This document shows, in pieces, positions 32,800 to 32,853 of a DNA stretch of 32,853 nucleotides; the first letter of the stretch is position 1, and each line of letters starts with the position of its first letter. Under the pieces are notes generated by a model that ran no database searches, was not told the origin of the DNA, and saw only the letters and a list, made by a program, of their open reading frames with translations. Made by a program: the position numbers and the translations under genes. Origin of the DNA: an uncultured Prevotellaceae bacterium (GTDB taxonomy: Bacteria > Bacteroidota > Bacteroidia > Bacteroidales > Bacteroidaceae); the NCBI GenBank assembly GCA_947307015.1, contig CAMZHV010000034.1, positions 1 to 32,853 of the forward strand. The letters run 5' to 3'.

Positions 32800-32853
32800 T
32801 TGTCCATTATCCATTGTCCATTATCCATTGTCCATTATCCATTGTCCATTATC
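32800..32853. repeat. 14-bp tandem repeat running off the right edge
   Basis: TTGTCCATTATCCA is repeated exactly at 32800, 32814 and 32828, with a fourth copy cut by the window end. The ATTGTCCA word also occurs, on the opposite strand, in the AT-rich insertion of nudC. Confidence 0.9.

Noticed and set aside
32754..32853. Possible CRISPR array at the right edge
   Set aside because: Repeat units of 8 and 14 bases are contiguous with no spacers, so these are simple tandem repeats.
1..32853. tRNA or rRNA genes and B12 riboswitch near metH
   Set aside because: No cloverleaf or rRNA sequence was seen, and metH follows smpB by 16 bases, which leaves no room for a riboswitch.

Overview
The window looks like a chromosome segment of a Bacteroidales bacterium, most likely Prevotellaceae. 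The evidence is a Bacteroidetes-type ribosomal protein S16 with a long Ala/Glu/Lys tail, a type III glutamine synthetase, BspA-like leucine-rich-repeat and CotH surface proteins with the short C-terminal tails common in Prevotella, and repeated TTTG / TAnnTTTG promoters (the Bacteroidetes -33/-7 consensus). No rRNA, tRNA, CRISPR array or complete transposase gene was seen.

Layout. 1-3925 is an accessory, AT-richer stretch: a large nested palindrome (336-636), a HEPN-MNT toxin-antitoxin pair whose antitoxin is split by an in-frame TAG (824-1532), and a secreted BspA-like protein (1724-3526). 3929-4279 is a lone STAS-like DUF4325 protein with a strong promoter. 4388-10046 is a complete tripartite RND efflux operon read on the minus strand (adaptor, pump, outer-membrane channel). 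10272-10823 is rpsP, divergent from a phosphoglucomutase gene (11041-12786) that is followed by a NudC-type Nudix hydrolase, an alpha/beta hydrolase, a TIGR04076 protein and a secreted CE1-like esterase (to 16875). 16963-17067 holds a promoter followed directly by a strong hairpin and T-run, a small-RNA or attenuator candidate, ahead of an unrecognised gene. 17632-19019 (minus) is recF plus a DUF721 gene, divergent from a tight plus-strand housekeeping run: TPR protein, ribH, smpB, metH, a DMP19-like gene and glnN (19189-26578). A CotH-family surface protein (minus) is divergent from a Crp/Fnr regulator, followed by an M3 peptidase (dcp) and a dCMP deaminase. The right edge runs into short tandem repeats.

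The most interesting signal runs across the window. Several conserved genes (RND pump, MetH, NudC-like Nudix, dCMP deaminase, probably Dcp) carry in-frame extra segments at linkers or termini. At DNA level these segments are small GC-rich palindromic elements with GACYC...GRGTC-type ends, or AT-rich ATTGTCCA-type repeats. A related copy lies between the phosphoglucomutase and NudC genes. This resembles the known behaviour of Rickettsia palindromic elements, mobile palindromes that become part of proteins, but here in Bacteroidales with different sequences. All calls are from reading the sequence only; no database search was run.
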